64,000 nt of DNA from Actinomycetes bacterium. Its GTDB lineage: Bacteria; Actinomycetota; Actinomycetes; Mycobacteriales; Mycobacteriaceae. Below, piece by piece: positions 32,199 to 41,209 of the stretch. A program made the position numbers and the translations under genes. Positions within the stretch are counted from its first letter, which is position 1, and each line of letters starts with the position of its first letter. The notes below the pieces were generated by a model. The model saw only the letters and a list, made by a program, of their open reading frames with translations. It made no database searches and had not been told where the DNA came from. The stretch is taken from the NCBI GenBank assembly GCA_023404955.1, contig JAEXZY010000008.1:69084-133083 (forward strand), in the 5' to 3' direction.

Positions 32199-32795
32199 TC
32201 AGCCGTCGTAAGGCTTGGTCCACCGCATCAGATATCGGTAGTAGAGCCCGCGGCGAATGTGCGCGCCCGGCAGGACGTCGGCGGCAACACGTCGGATGTC
32301 GGCCAGGCCCTCGCGGGGGCTCGCGACGGCCACCCCGATATCGCGCGTCTCGCGATGCCAGCGCGAGCCCAGGCGTACGGCCGGCAGGCACAGCGCCGAC
32401 CACAACCAGTCTGCGACGGTCGTGTTCGCGCTCAGCCCGACCACGGCGAGATCACCACCGGGCCGCAGCATCTCCCTCGCTGCAGTCAACGCCTCGCGCA
32501 GGTCCAGATGGTGCAGGCTCGCCACGAACGTGATCAGATCGAATCGAGCATTGTCCGACACGAAGTCGGCAAGAGTGGTCTCGACGATGGAGACTCCGTC
32601 GACGCCGGCCAGACGCGCCCGCGCCCGCCGAATCGCGCTGGGATCGGGATCGATGCCGACGACGGAGCGGGAGAATGGTGCCAAGCGCTGAGCCAGCAGC
32701 CCGTCACCGCACCCGACGTCGAGCACGTCACGGCCGTGGGCGAGGGTGAGGACCCACGGGTGATATGCGGTGTTGTGGTTCCAGTAGTCGGCCAT
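32199..32795 (-). CDS. Class I SAM-dependent methyltransferase
   Basis: A 198-residue methyltransferase with motif I V-L-D-V-G-C-G-D-G (about 24-32) and an acidic motif II (V-V-G-I-D-P-D, about 45-51), followed by F-D-L-I-T-F-V-A-S-L-H-H-L. The C-terminus is short and basic. ATG 32795 has GGACGGAGG directly upstream, better than a TTG at 32867. The substrate is unknown. It runs toward the DUF222 gene on the same strand, with the SOS box in the 36-bp gap, and is divergent from the large secreted hydrolase. Confidence 0.85.
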   Translation of the reverse strand: MADYWNHNTAYHPWVLTLAHGRDVLDVGCGDGLLAQRLAPFSRSVVGIDPDPSAIRRARARLAGVDGVSIVETTLADFVSDNARFDLITFVASLHHLDLREALTAAREMLRPGGDLAVVGLSANTTVADWLWSALCLPAVRLGSRWHRETRDIGVAVASPREGLADIRRVAADVLPGAHIRRGLYYRYLMRWTKPYDG

Positions 32796-32966
32796 ACGCC
32801 TCCGTCCGAGTGTTCCAGCCCACCCCCAATGATGTTGTGGCACTCGCAAACTGTCAGCCTCGGTCAATTGACGGTGTCACAAATCGATGGCCCGATTCGG
32901 CCGTGATCATGAGGTACCCGGCGTAGTGTCTGCCCCGTTTCCGGTCGTGACGGTGGAGGTTCGGTC

Positions 32967-35558
32967 ATGCGTGCTGCTAGCTATGTCGGTCGCGTCGGTG
33001 GTCTTGCGGTCGCCCTGGGCGTGGGAACCGCGATCATCACCGGACAGGGCGTGGCCTATGCCGACGACACCGAGGCGTCGGCGTCCCAGTCGTCTCAGAC
33101 ATCGCAGTCGGAGTCTGGCGGCGCCACCCTCGACAAGCGGCCGTTCGGCAAGCATCGGAGCACCGAGCGCACCTCAGTGGCCGACACGGTCAAGGGCATC
33201 GCCGACCGCGTCGCCGAGGAGCGTCAGAAGCGGGCTGACGCCAGGGCGGACGCCGCTGGCGCAGCCGACGAGGCTCCCCGCACCAGCGGCGGAGACCGTC
33301 GCCACAAGCGTGCTGAAACCGCTGTGCAGCAGCAGGATTCGCTCACGGTCGACGACACGGCGACGCCCGCACCGGCCACCGATCCGGAGCCCACCGCTGC
33401 CCAGCCCCGCGTCCTGTCCTGGCTGCAGACTCCCCGTGCGGTCGCGGGTCGCGAGCAGGCTGCCGAACCGCGGGTGCAGACCACGCTGTGGACTCCGCCC
33501 GTCCGGGAGGCACAGGAGGCGCCGGCGCGCACCGTGGTGTCCGGCCTGCTGACCGCCCTCGACAGAGCGTTCAGCCCCGTAACGTCGGGGAACGGATCGG
33601 CGCCGGTCGGTGGGTCGCTGTCGGATCTGCTGCTGCTCGCCGGCGCCCGGCGTGAATCCACACTCGCGGCCATCGAGGACTACTCCGTCGGCGTCGTGCA
33701 GGGCGTGATCAGCGGCTGCGTCGTCGGCACGACGTGCACCACGGCGGACGGCTCCACCTACACCGTCATCGACCGCCCGAGCAACGGCGGCAAGCTGACA
33801 CTCGACGCGACGACCGGCGCGTTCCGCTTCCTGCCCTACGCCGACGAGGGAGCGACCAGCGGGCCGACCGGCACCGAGACGTTCTCGGTTCTCGTCGCGC
33901 AGAACACGAAGTTCACCACCGTCATCACCGGTCTGCCGATCGTCGGGTCCTCGCTCATCACTCCTGTGGTCCAGCGGCTGCAGCAGGCTGGCGTCCTGTC
34001 CGGGTTGCTCGGAACGGCGGAGTTGCAGGACATCTCGGTCAACATCACCGATCTGCGGGCGGGCCAGCCGATCGCCTTCACCACATTCGTGACGTCGTGG
34101 GACGGCACGAAGATCAGCACCAACTTCTTCCCTGCGCTGGCCAGTGCTCCCGACAACGACGGAAAGCCGGGTTACGAGACGATCTTCAACGGACCGGGCC
34201 TGGCTCAGCCGGGTGCGACCGATCCGGCCGATCCGTTCGTGTCGACGTTCCGCTCCCTGGGCTACAACGTCGTCACGTGGGACCCCCGCGGTGAGTTCGC
34301 GTCCGGCGGCCTGCTGCAACTCGACAGCCCGCAGTACGAGGGGCAGGACGTTTCCGAGTTGATCAGCTGGGTGGCGACGCAGAGCGGTGTCGAACTCGAC
34401 AAGGTCGGCGACCCCACCATGGGTATGGTCGGTGTCTCCTACGGTGGCGGAATCCAATTCGTCACTGCCGCAAGCGATAATCGCGTCGACGCCATCGCGC
34501 CGGGTTGGGCCTGGAACACGCTTCCTGATTCGCTGTATCCGCACAGCGCCTTCCGCACCTCCTACGCGGGTCTGCTGCTGCTCGGGTTGATTGAGACCGG
34601 GGCGCGGATCAACCCGCAGATCTACGGCGGCATCCTCACCGGGGCCTCGCTCGGCATCCTCACACCGAGCCAGATCCAGCTGCTGCAGAACAGCGGCCCG
34701 GGACAGACGGTGCGCAACATCAACATCCCCACCCTGATCATCCAGGGCACCGTCGACGTGCTGTTCCCGCTGCACCAGTCGATCCTGAACATGGGCTACA
34801 TGGCCGACAACCCGAACGTGAAGCTGATCTGGTACTGCGGTGGCCACGGCACCTGCCTGCCGGGACAAGGCAACGGCGACGCCGACGAGGTGTGGTTCCT
34901 CACCGAGACCGCAGTGTGGATGCAGCGCTACGTCAAGGACCTCCCCATCCCGGCTGATCCGTACGCGTTCGAGTGGACCGATCAGAACGGTGACCGCTGG
35001 GCTTCCGTGACGCGGCCCACCGCGGACGGGTTCTACGACACCGAGAGCAAGGTGCCGCCGACGGTGTGGGACACGGGGAAGACCCTGCCGATCATCCCAT
35101 TCATCGGCGGGTCCGGCCCGCAGCCGGAGATTCCGCTGCCCTACGGGTTGGGCGCCGGTTCGGTGGCGACCAACGCGGTCACGATCCCGCTGACCAATCC
35201 CGAGGGTGAGGCGAACGTCGTCGGCGCCCCGCATGTGGTGATCAACTACAGCGGCCTGGGCAGCAGCCGCCACATCTACGCTCAGGTCGTCGACAAGAGC
35301 ACCGGGCTGGTCGTCGGCAACATCGTCTCGCCGGTGCCGGTCACCCTCAACGGTCGCGATCAGGTCGCCGAGATCGACCTCGAGGACATCGCCTACACGA
35401 TGACGCCCGGTAGTGAACTGGAGCTACAGATCTTCACCACCGCAACGCCGTTCCTGAACTTCACGCAGTTCGGCTTCGTGCACATCGACAGCGTCGAGGT
35501 GACGTTGCCGACGACGTCGGCCGGCGTGAACCAGGGGCCGAACCTGGTGGCGGTGTAG
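32967..35558 (+). CDS. Large secreted S15/CocE-like alpha/beta hydrolase
   Basis: An 863-residue exported protein. The signal peptide (about 1-33) carries the Y-V-G-R-V-G-G-L-A-V-A-L-G-V-G motif seen in several mycobacterial exported hydrolases. A charged, disordered segment (about 36-210) contains K-R-P-F-G-K and many Lys/Arg/Ala/Glu residues. An Ig/cadherin-like module (about 240-320) precedes an X-Pro dipeptidyl-peptidase-like hydrolase: G-V-S-Y-G-G nucleophile (near 493), acid in G-T-V-D-V-L-F-P, and His in G-G-H-G. The C-terminal beta-rich domain (about 730-850) resembles the jelly-roll of S15 enzymes. ATG 32967 follows GGTGGAGG. The substrate (peptide or ester) is unknown. Confidence 0.85.
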   Translation: MRAASYVGRVGGLAVALGVGTAIITGQGVAYADDTEASASQSSQTSQSESGGATLDKRPFGKHRSTERTSVADTVKGIADRVAEERQKRADARADAAGAADEAPRTSGGDRRHKRAETAVQQQDSLTVDDTATPAPATDPEPTAAQPRVLSWLQTPRAVAGREQAAEPRVQTTLWTPPVREAQEAPARTVVSGLLTALDRAFSPVTSGNGSAPVGGSLSDLLLLAGARRESTLAAIEDYSVGVVQGVISGCVVGTTCTTADGSTYTVIDRPSNGGKLTLDATTGAFRFLPYADEGATSGPTGTETFSVLVAQNTKFTTVITGLPIVGSSLITPVVQRLQQAGVLSGLLGTAELQDISVNITDLRAGQPIAFTTFVTSWDGTKISTNFFPALASAPDNDGKPGYETIFNGPGLAQPGATDPADPFVSTFRSLGYNVVTWDPRGEFASGGLLQLDSPQYEGQDVSELISWVATQSGVELDKVGDPTMGMVGVSYGGGIQFVTAASDNRVDAIAPGWAWNTLPDSLYPHSAFRTSYAGLLLLGLIETGARINPQIYGGILTGASLGILTPSQIQLLQNSGPGQTVRNINIPTLIIQGTVDVLFPLHQSILNMGYMADNPNVKLIWYCGGHGTCLPGQGNGDADEVWFLTETAVWMQRYVKDLPIPADPYAFEWTDQNGDRWASVTRPTADGFYDTESKVPPTVWDTGKTLPIIPFIGGSGPQPEIPLPYGLGAGSVATNAVTIPLTNPEGEANVVGAPHVVINYSGLGSSRHIYAQVVDKSTGLVVGNIVSPVPVTLNGRDQVAEIDLEDIAYTMTPGSELELQIFTTATPFLNFTQFGFVHIDSVEVTLPTTSAGVNQGPNLVAV

Positions 35559-35569
35559 CAACGGGCGAG

Positions 35570-35643
35570 CGCCCCCGGCAGGAATCGAACCTGCGACCTA
35601 GAGATTAGAAGGCTCTTGCTCTATCCAACTGAGCTACGGAGGC
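35570..35643 (-). tRNA. tRNA-Arg (anticodon TCT)
   Basis: Reverse-strand cloverleaf with acceptor GCCTCCG/CGGGGGC, D-arm GCTCAGTTGGATAGAGC, anticodon stem AGAG-/-CTCT and loop giving TCT, and a T-arm with GGTTCGATTCC. It is 74 nt with no encoded CCA. It decodes AGA. Confidence 0.96.
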
Positions 35644-35717
35644 AACGCCTGAGGAGTGTATCGCGCGCAGGCTCTAAAGCCGCTCCGTGTCACAGGGTGG
35701 CCGACTAGCGTGGTGGC

Positions 35718-37208
35718 ATGAGTAATCCGCCGGGCCTGGACGCGGCTGGACTCCCCGAAGAGCTCAGCCCACTCGACCAGATCCTGCACCGCGGCGAGGC
35801 GAACCCGCGGACGCGTTCGGGCATCCTGACCGTCGAACTGCTCGACACCGCTCCCGACTGGGACACCTTCCGCGCCCGCTTCGACACCGCCTCGCGCAAG
35901 GTCTTGCGACTGCGCCAGAAAGTCGTGATCCCGACGCTGCCGACGGCGGCGCCGCGCTGGGTCGTCGACCCGGACTTCAACCTCGATTTCCACCTCCGCC
36001 GGGTCCGCGTCCCCGAGCCGGGCAGCTTCCGGCAGGTGATGGATCTGGCCGAGGTGGCCGCGCAGTCACCCCTCGACATCTCCCGGCCGCTGTGGACGGC
36101 GACCCTGATCGAAGGCGTGCACGACGGTCAGGCCGCGCTGATGGTGCATCTCAGTCACGCCGTCACCGACGGTGTGGGTGGGGTCGAGATGTTCGCGAAT
36201 CTGTACGACCTCGAACGTCACCCGCCGAGGCAGTCGGTCCCGCCCCTGCCCATCCCGGCCGACCTGTCGCCCAACGACCTGATGCGCCAGGGATTCAACC
36301 GCCTGCCCAGCACCATCGCCGGCGGGATGCGCGACGTGCTGTTCGGTGCAGCGCAGGCCGTCGGTCATGTCGTGCGCGACCCGGTGTCACGGCTGGGCAG
36401 CGTGATCGACTACGCAATGTCGGGGGCCCGAGTGATCGGGCCGGTCGCTGATCCGTCGCCGCTGCTGCGCCGGCGCTCGCTGTCGAGCCGAAGTGAGGCG
36501 ATCGACATCGCATTCGGTGACCTGCACCGTGCGGCCAAGGCCGCCGGCGGCTCCATCAACGACGCATATCTTGCCGGCTTGTGCGGTGCGCTGCGGCTCT
36601 ACCACCAAGCCAAGGGCGTTCCGGTCGACACGTTGCCGATGGCGGTGCCGGTGAACCTGCGCTCCGAGGCCGACCCGGCGGGCGGGAACAGATTCGCCGG
36701 CGTCAACCTCGCTGCGCCGATCGGGCTCACCGACCCTGCGGTGCGCATCCGCGACATCAGGACCCAGATGACGCGCAAGCGCGACGAGCGCGCGCTCGAC
36801 ATGGTCGGTGCGATCGCCCCCGTGGTGTCTCTGCTGCCCGACAGCGTGCTCGAGTCGATGGCCGGCTCCATCGTGAACTCCGATGTGCAAGCCAGCAACG
36901 TGCCGGTCTATGCGGGTGAGACGTTCATCGCCGGGGCCCAGGTGCTGCGGCAGTACGGCCTCGGTCCGCTGCCCGGAGTGGCGATGATGGTCGTGCTGAT
37001 CTCCCGCTCCGGTTACTGCACGATCACCGCACGGTACGACCGTGCCGCGGTCACCGACCCAGCGCTGCTGGCGCGATGTCTGCTGGCAGGCTTCGATGAA
37101 GTCCTCGCGCTCGGCGGCGACGGGCGCGCCCACCCGGCAACGTTCGTCGCCGAGTCTCCGTCACCCTTGCCCCATGCCGCCTCATCGAAGGGAAGTGCCG
37201 CACAGTGA
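35718..37208 (+). CDS. Wax ester synthase / diacylglycerol acyltransferase family (Rv2484c-like)
   Basis: A 496-residue WS/DGAT-type acyltransferase of the condensation-domain fold. The active-site motif reads H-L-S-H-A-V-T-D-G (about 144-152): catalytic His147 and D-G are kept, but the first His of the canonical H-H-x-x-x-D-G is Ser. The second conserved region P-x-N-L-R-S-E appears as P-V-N-L-R-S-E (about 312-318). It would make triacylglycerol or wax ester from acyl-CoA at the membrane. It is first in a coupled operon with plsC and plsB2 (4-bp GTGA overlaps), which supports a lipid acylation role. Confidence 0.88.
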   Translation: MSNPPGLDAAGLPEELSPLDQILHRGEANPRTRSGILTVELLDTAPDWDTFRARFDTASRKVLRLRQKVVIPTLPTAAPRWVVDPDFNLDFHLRRVRVPEPGSFRQVMDLAEVAAQSPLDISRPLWTATLIEGVHDGQAALMVHLSHAVTDGVGGVEMFANLYDLERHPPRQSVPPLPIPADLSPNDLMRQGFNRLPSTIAGGMRDVLFGAAQAVGHVVRDPVSRLGSVIDYAMSGARVIGPVADPSPLLRRRSLSSRSEAIDIAFGDLHRAAKAAGGSINDAYLAGLCGALRLYHQAKGVPVDTLPMAVPVNLRSEADPAGGNRFAGVNLAAPIGLTDPAVRIRDIRTQMTRKRDERALDMVGAIAPVVSLLPDSVLESMAGSIVNSDVQASNVPVYAGETFIAGAQVLRQYGLGPLPGVAMMVVLISRSGYCTITARYDRAAVTDPALLARCLLAGFDEVLALGGDGRAHPATFVAESPSPLPHAASSKGSAAQ

Positions 37209-38830
37209 GCCCAGACAACCCCCAGATGCGTCTGCCTGGCTCGGTCGCCGAAATCGAAGCGAGCCCGGAAGGACCCGAGATCGGGGCGTTCTTCGATCTG
37301 GACGGCACCCTGGTTGCGGGCTTCACCGGAGTGGTGATGACGCAGGACCGGCTGCGCCGCCGGCAGATGTCGGTGGGTGAGTTCATCGGCATGGTGCAGG
37401 CCGGCTTGAACCATCAATTGGGCCGCTCCGAATTCGAGGACCTCATCGGCAAGGGTGCCCGGATGCTGCGCGGCAACTCGGTCGAGGACATCGACGAACT
37501 GGCCGAGCGGCTGTTCGCGCAGAAGATCGTCGGCCGCATCTATCCCGAGATGCGTCAGTTGGTGCGCGCCCACATGGCTCGCGGCCACACCGTGGTCCTC
37601 AGCTCTTCTGCGCTCACGGTGCAGGTGGAGCCCGTCGCCCGGTTCCTGGGCATCGACAACGTGCTCAGCAACAAGTTCGAGACCGACGAGGACGGGTTGA
37701 TCACCGGCGAGGTCGAGCGACCCATCATCTGGGGTCCCGGGAAGGCCCGCGCCGTCCAGGAATTCGCCACCGCCAACGGCGTCGACCTGTCGAAAAGCTA
37801 CTTCTACGCCGACGGGGACGAGGACGTCGCGCTGATGTACCTCGTCGGCAACCCGCGGCCCACCAACCCCGCGGGCAAGATGGCCGCCGTCGCCGCAAAG
37901 CGCGGCTGGCCGATCCTGCGGTTCTCCAGCCGCAGCGGCGCCAACCCGGTGTCGCAGCTGCGGACCGTGGCGGGCATCGCGTCGATGGTTCCGGTGGCCT
38001 GGGGCGCGCTGGGCGTCGGGTTGCTGACGCGCAACCGGCGCACCGGCGTCAACTTCTTCACCTCGGTCTTCAGCCGGACGCTGATGACCGCGGTCGGCAT
38101 CAACCTCAACGTGCTCGGTGAGGAGAACCTGACTGCCGAGCGGCCCGCGGTGTTCATCTTCAACCACCGCAACCAGGCCGACCCGATGATCGCCGGCCGG
38201 CTCGTCAGCGACAACTTCACCTCGGTGGGCAAGAAGGAACTCGAGAACGATCCGATCGTCGGGACCATGGGACGGATCATGGACGCCGCGTTCATCGATC
38301 GCGACGATCCGCAGAAGGCCATCGAAGGTCTCAAGAAGGTCGAGGAACTCGCCCGCAAAGGTGTGTCGATCCTGATCGCCCCCGAGGGCACGCGATTGGA
38401 CACCACCGAGGTCGGCGAGTTCAAGAAAGGACCGTTCCGCATCGCGATGTCGGTGGGCATCCCGATCGTGCCCATCGTGATCCGCAACGCGGAGGTGATC
38501 GCGGCTCGCGACTCCAGCACGTTTAACCCGGGCACCGTGGACATCGTTGTGTACCCGCCCATTCCGGTGGACGGATGGACCCACGACAACCTCGACGAGC
38601 GCATCGCCGAGGTGCGCCAGCTCTATCTCGACACCCTGAAGGACTGGCCGCACGACGAGCTGCCCGAACCCGAGCTGTACCGCCGGGCCAAGCCCGTCGA
38701 GAAGGCCCCCGCGAAGAAGGCACCAGCGAAGAAGACGCCGGCCAAGAAGGCGCCGGCCAAGAAAGCAGTGGCCAAAACAGCTGCCGCGAAGCAGCCCGCC
38801 AAGAAGACCGCCACGAAGGGCCGGCCGTGA
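37205..38830 (+). CDS. plsC: Bifunctional HAD-IB phosphatase / 1-acylglycerol-3-phosphate acyltransferase PlsC
   Basis: A 541-residue fusion. The N-terminal HAD phosphatase domain (about 25-260) has F-F-D-L-D-G-T-L (Asp31/Asp33), and the C-terminal LPLAT domain has the H-x4-D motif N-H-R-N-Q-A-D (His321, Asp326) and P-E-G-T-R-L-D. The pair could both acylate lysophosphatidate and remove the phosphate, giving diacylglycerol for the WS/DGAT enzyme encoded just upstream. The last 43 residues (499-541) are a Lys/Ala/Pro repeat tail. GTG 37205 overlaps the upstream stop, and plsB2 overlaps its own stop. It matches Rv2483c. Confidence 0.93.
   Translation: MSPDNPQMRLPGSVAEIEASPEGPEIGAFFDLDGTLVAGFTGVVMTQDRLRRRQMSVGEFIGMVQAGLNHQLGRSEFEDLIGKGARMLRGNSVEDIDELAERLFAQKIVGRIYPEMRQLVRAHMARGHTVVLSSSALTVQVEPVARFLGIDNVLSNKFETDEDGLITGEVERPIIWGPGKARAVQEFATANGVDLSKSYFYADGDEDVALMYLVGNPRPTNPAGKMAAVAAKRGWPILRFSSRSGANPVSQLRTVAGIASMVPVAWGALGVGLLTRNRRTGVNFFTSVFSRTLMTAVGINLNVLGEENLTAERPAVFIFNHRNQADPMIAGRLVSDNFTSVGKKELENDPIVGTMGRIMDAAFIDRDDPQKAIEGLKKVEELARKGVSILIAPEGTRLDTTEVGEFKKGPFRIAMSVGIPIVPIVIRNAEVIAARDSSTFNPGTVDIVVYPPIPVDGWTHDNLDERIAEVRQLYLDTLKDWPHDELPEPELYRRAKPVEKAPAKKAPAKKTPAKKAPAKKAVAKTAAAKQPAKKTATKGRP
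38701..38826 (+). repeat. P-A-K-K repeat tail in plsC
   Basis: DNA encoding about 40 residues of imperfect A-P-A-K-K / T-P-A-K-K repeats, like histone-H1-type C-termini of actinobacterial nucleoid proteins. It is low complexity and likely variable in length between strains. Confidence 0.85.
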
Positions 38831-41175
38831 AGGTCCGCGCCGCCGACATCACGGCGTTCACCGCGGTCGACGACACCCTCGTCCTCGCGTCGGTGTCATC
38901 ACCGGCGGAGGAGGAGATGCTCGCCGACTGGTTGCACGACCAGCGCAGTGCGCACCCCGAGAGCAAGATCGAAGTGCTCAAGCTCCCCGCCGACGACGAT
39001 CCGCCGCCCGGTGTCCTCGCCCGGCTCGTCGAGATGCTCGAAGCCGACGAGGACCGCTCGGTCGTCCCCGTGCGGGTCTTCTGGGTGCCCGGCGGGTTGC
39101 CGACGCGCTCGAAGGTGGTGGCGCTGCTGTCGGGCCGGGACACCTACTGCCCGCCGAAGGTGCTGCAGCGCAGCATTCTCAAGCGTGATCCGTCCCGTGC
39201 GCGCGTCGTCGCCGGCGAGCCGGCCAAGGTATCCGAGCTCCGCCAGAACTGGAGCGAGAACACCACTGCCGAAAACCCGCGCGAATTCGCGCGTTTTGTA
39301 TTGCGCAGGGCGATCCTGGCCATCGAGCGGGTCGAGTTGCGGCTGCTCGGGCCCGAGTACAAGTCGCCCCGTCTGATCAAGCCGGAGGTGCTGTCGTCGG
39401 CCCGGTTCCGGGAGGGGCTGGAGAAGATTCCGGGCGCCACCGTCGAGAAGGCGGGGGAGATGCTTGACGAATTGGGCACCGGGTGGAGCCGGTTCTCCGT
39501 CGACCTGATCCCGTCGCTGGGCCGCGCCATCTTCAGTCGTGGCTTCGATCCGAACATCGACTACGACCGCACCGAGGTCGAGACGATGCGCCATGCGCTC
39601 GAGGCGCATCCGGCCGTGCTGTTGTTCTCGCACCGCTCCTACCTGGATGGCGCGATCGTGCCCGTCGCGATGCAGGAGAACCGGCTCCCGCCGGTGCACA
39701 CGTTCGCAGGAATCAATCTGTCGTTCGGCGCCATGGGACCGCTGATGCGCCGTTCCGGCGTGATCTTCCTGCGCCGCAAGCTCGACGACCCGTTGTACAA
39801 GTACGTGCTGCGTCAGTTCGTCGGCTACATCGTGGAAAAGCGGTTCAATCTCGCCTGGGCGATCGAGGGCACCCGCTCACGCACCGGAAAGATGTTGCCG
39901 CCCAAGCTCGGTCTGCTCGCCTACGTCGCCGATGCGTACCTGGACGGCCGCAGCGACGACATCCTGCTGCAGCCGGTGTCGATCAGCTTCGACCAACTGC
40001 ACGAGACCGCCGAGTACGCCTCCTACGCGCGAGGTGGCGAGAAGACGCCCGAGGGCCTGTCCTGGTTGGTCAATTACATTCGCGCGCAAGGGGAACGCAA
40101 CTACGGGAAGATCTACGTCCGATTCCCGCGCGCGGTGTCGATGCGTGAGTACCTCGGCGAGCCGCACGGTCTGATGACCACCGATGACGCCGCCAAACGC
40201 CTTGCCCTGCAGAAGATGGCGTTCGAGGTGGCGTGGCGCATCGTGCAGGTGACCCCGGTCAATGCGACCGCGCTGGTGTCGGCGCTGCTGCTCTCCACCC
40301 GCGGCATCGCACTCACCCTCGACCAGCTGCATCACACCCTGGGCGATTCGCTGGACTACCTCGAGCGCAAGCAGACCCCGATGACCAACAGCGCGTTGCG
40401 GTTACGTACCCCTGACGGAGTCCGTGCCGCCCTGGACGCGCTCTCGGGTGGGCACCCGGTGACCCGCGTGGACGGTGGCCGCGAGACTGTCTGGTACATC
40501 GCGCCGCAGGACGAGCTCGAAGCAGCGTTCTACCGCAACTCGTTGATCGACGCGTTCCTCGAGACGTCGCTGGTCGAACTGGCGCTGGCGTACGCCGCGC
40601 GCAGCGACGGCGACCGGGTCGAGGCGTTCTGGACGCAGGTGATGCATCTGCGCGACCTGTTGAAGTTCGACTTCTACTTCGCCGATTCCGCCGCCTTCCG
40701 CGAGCACGTCGCCGAGGAGATGTCGTGGCACGACGACTGGGAAGGCGACGTCGCCGCTGGCGGCGAGCGGATCGACGTCCTGTTGCGGGCCAAGCGGCCG
40801 ACGATCGCCGGCCCGCTGCTGCGGCCCTTCTTCGAGGCGTATCAGATCGTCGCCGACGCCCTGATCGACGCGCCTGCCGACATCTCGGAGAAGGACCTCA
40901 CCGCCAAGGCGCTGGGACTGGGGGAGCAGTACGTGGCGCAGGGCCGCGTCCAGAGCAACGAGTCTGTGTCGGCGTTGCTGTTCACCACCGCGCGCCAGGT
41001 CGCCGCCGACCACCATCTGCTCGAGCCCGCCGCCGACCTCGAGGAGCGGCGCCGAGCCTTCCGCAACGAGCTGCGCGGCATCCTCGCCGACATGAACACC
41101 GTCGACCGGTACGCCCGCAAGCAGTTCGCGGCGCGGGAACGCAGCCGTCGTCAGCTGCGCGAACGGGCGGTGTGA
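38827..41175 (+). CDS. plsB2: Glycerol-3-phosphate acyltransferase PlsB2
   Basis: A 782-residue membrane-associated enzyme that acylates glycerol-3-phosphate at the first step of phospholipid and triacylglycerol synthesis. Acyltransferase block I is S-H-R-S-Y-L-D-G (His269, Asp274); block III is E-G-T-R-S-R-T-G-K-M. Length agrees with M. tuberculosis PlsB2 (789 aa). GTG 38827 overlaps the plsC stop by 4 bp. With the two upstream genes it forms a compact glycerolipid pathway: acylation of G3P, acylation of lysophosphatidate, dephosphorylation and final acylation. Confidence 0.95.
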   Translation: MKVRAADITAFTAVDDTLVLASVSSPAEEEMLADWLHDQRSAHPESKIEVLKLPADDDPPPGVLARLVEMLEADEDRSVVPVRVFWVPGGLPTRSKVVALLSGRDTYCPPKVLQRSILKRDPSRARVVAGEPAKVSELRQNWSENTTAENPREFARFVLRRAILAIERVELRLLGPEYKSPRLIKPEVLSSARFREGLEKIPGATVEKAGEMLDELGTGWSRFSVDLIPSLGRAIFSRGFDPNIDYDRTEVETMRHALEAHPAVLLFSHRSYLDGAIVPVAMQENRLPPVHTFAGINLSFGAMGPLMRRSGVIFLRRKLDDPLYKYVLRQFVGYIVEKRFNLAWAIEGTRSRTGKMLPPKLGLLAYVADAYLDGRSDDILLQPVSISFDQLHETAEYASYARGGEKTPEGLSWLVNYIRAQGERNYGKIYVRFPRAVSMREYLGEPHGLMTTDDAAKRLALQKMAFEVAWRIVQVTPVNATALVSALLLSTRGIALTLDQLHHTLGDSLDYLERKQTPMTNSALRLRTPDGVRAALDALSGGHPVTRVDGGRETVWYIAPQDELEAAFYRNSLIDAFLETSLVELALAYAARSDGDRVEAFWTQVMHLRDLLKFDFYFADSAAFREHVAEEMSWHDDWEGDVAAGGERIDVLLRAKRPTIAGPLLRPFFEAYQIVADALIDAPADISEKDLTAKALGLGEQYVAQGRVQSNESVSALLFTTARQVAADHHLLEPAADLEERRRAFRNELRGILADMNTVDRYARKQFAARERSRRQLRERAV

Positions 41176-41209
41176 CGGGTCACAAGCGGGCAGGTCATAC
41201 GCTGGACGC

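Noticed and set aside
32863..32872. GTCAATTGAC palindrome between the methyltransferase and secreted hydrolase genes
   Set aside because: A single 10-bp palindrome with no second copy or associated regulator; too short to call an operator.
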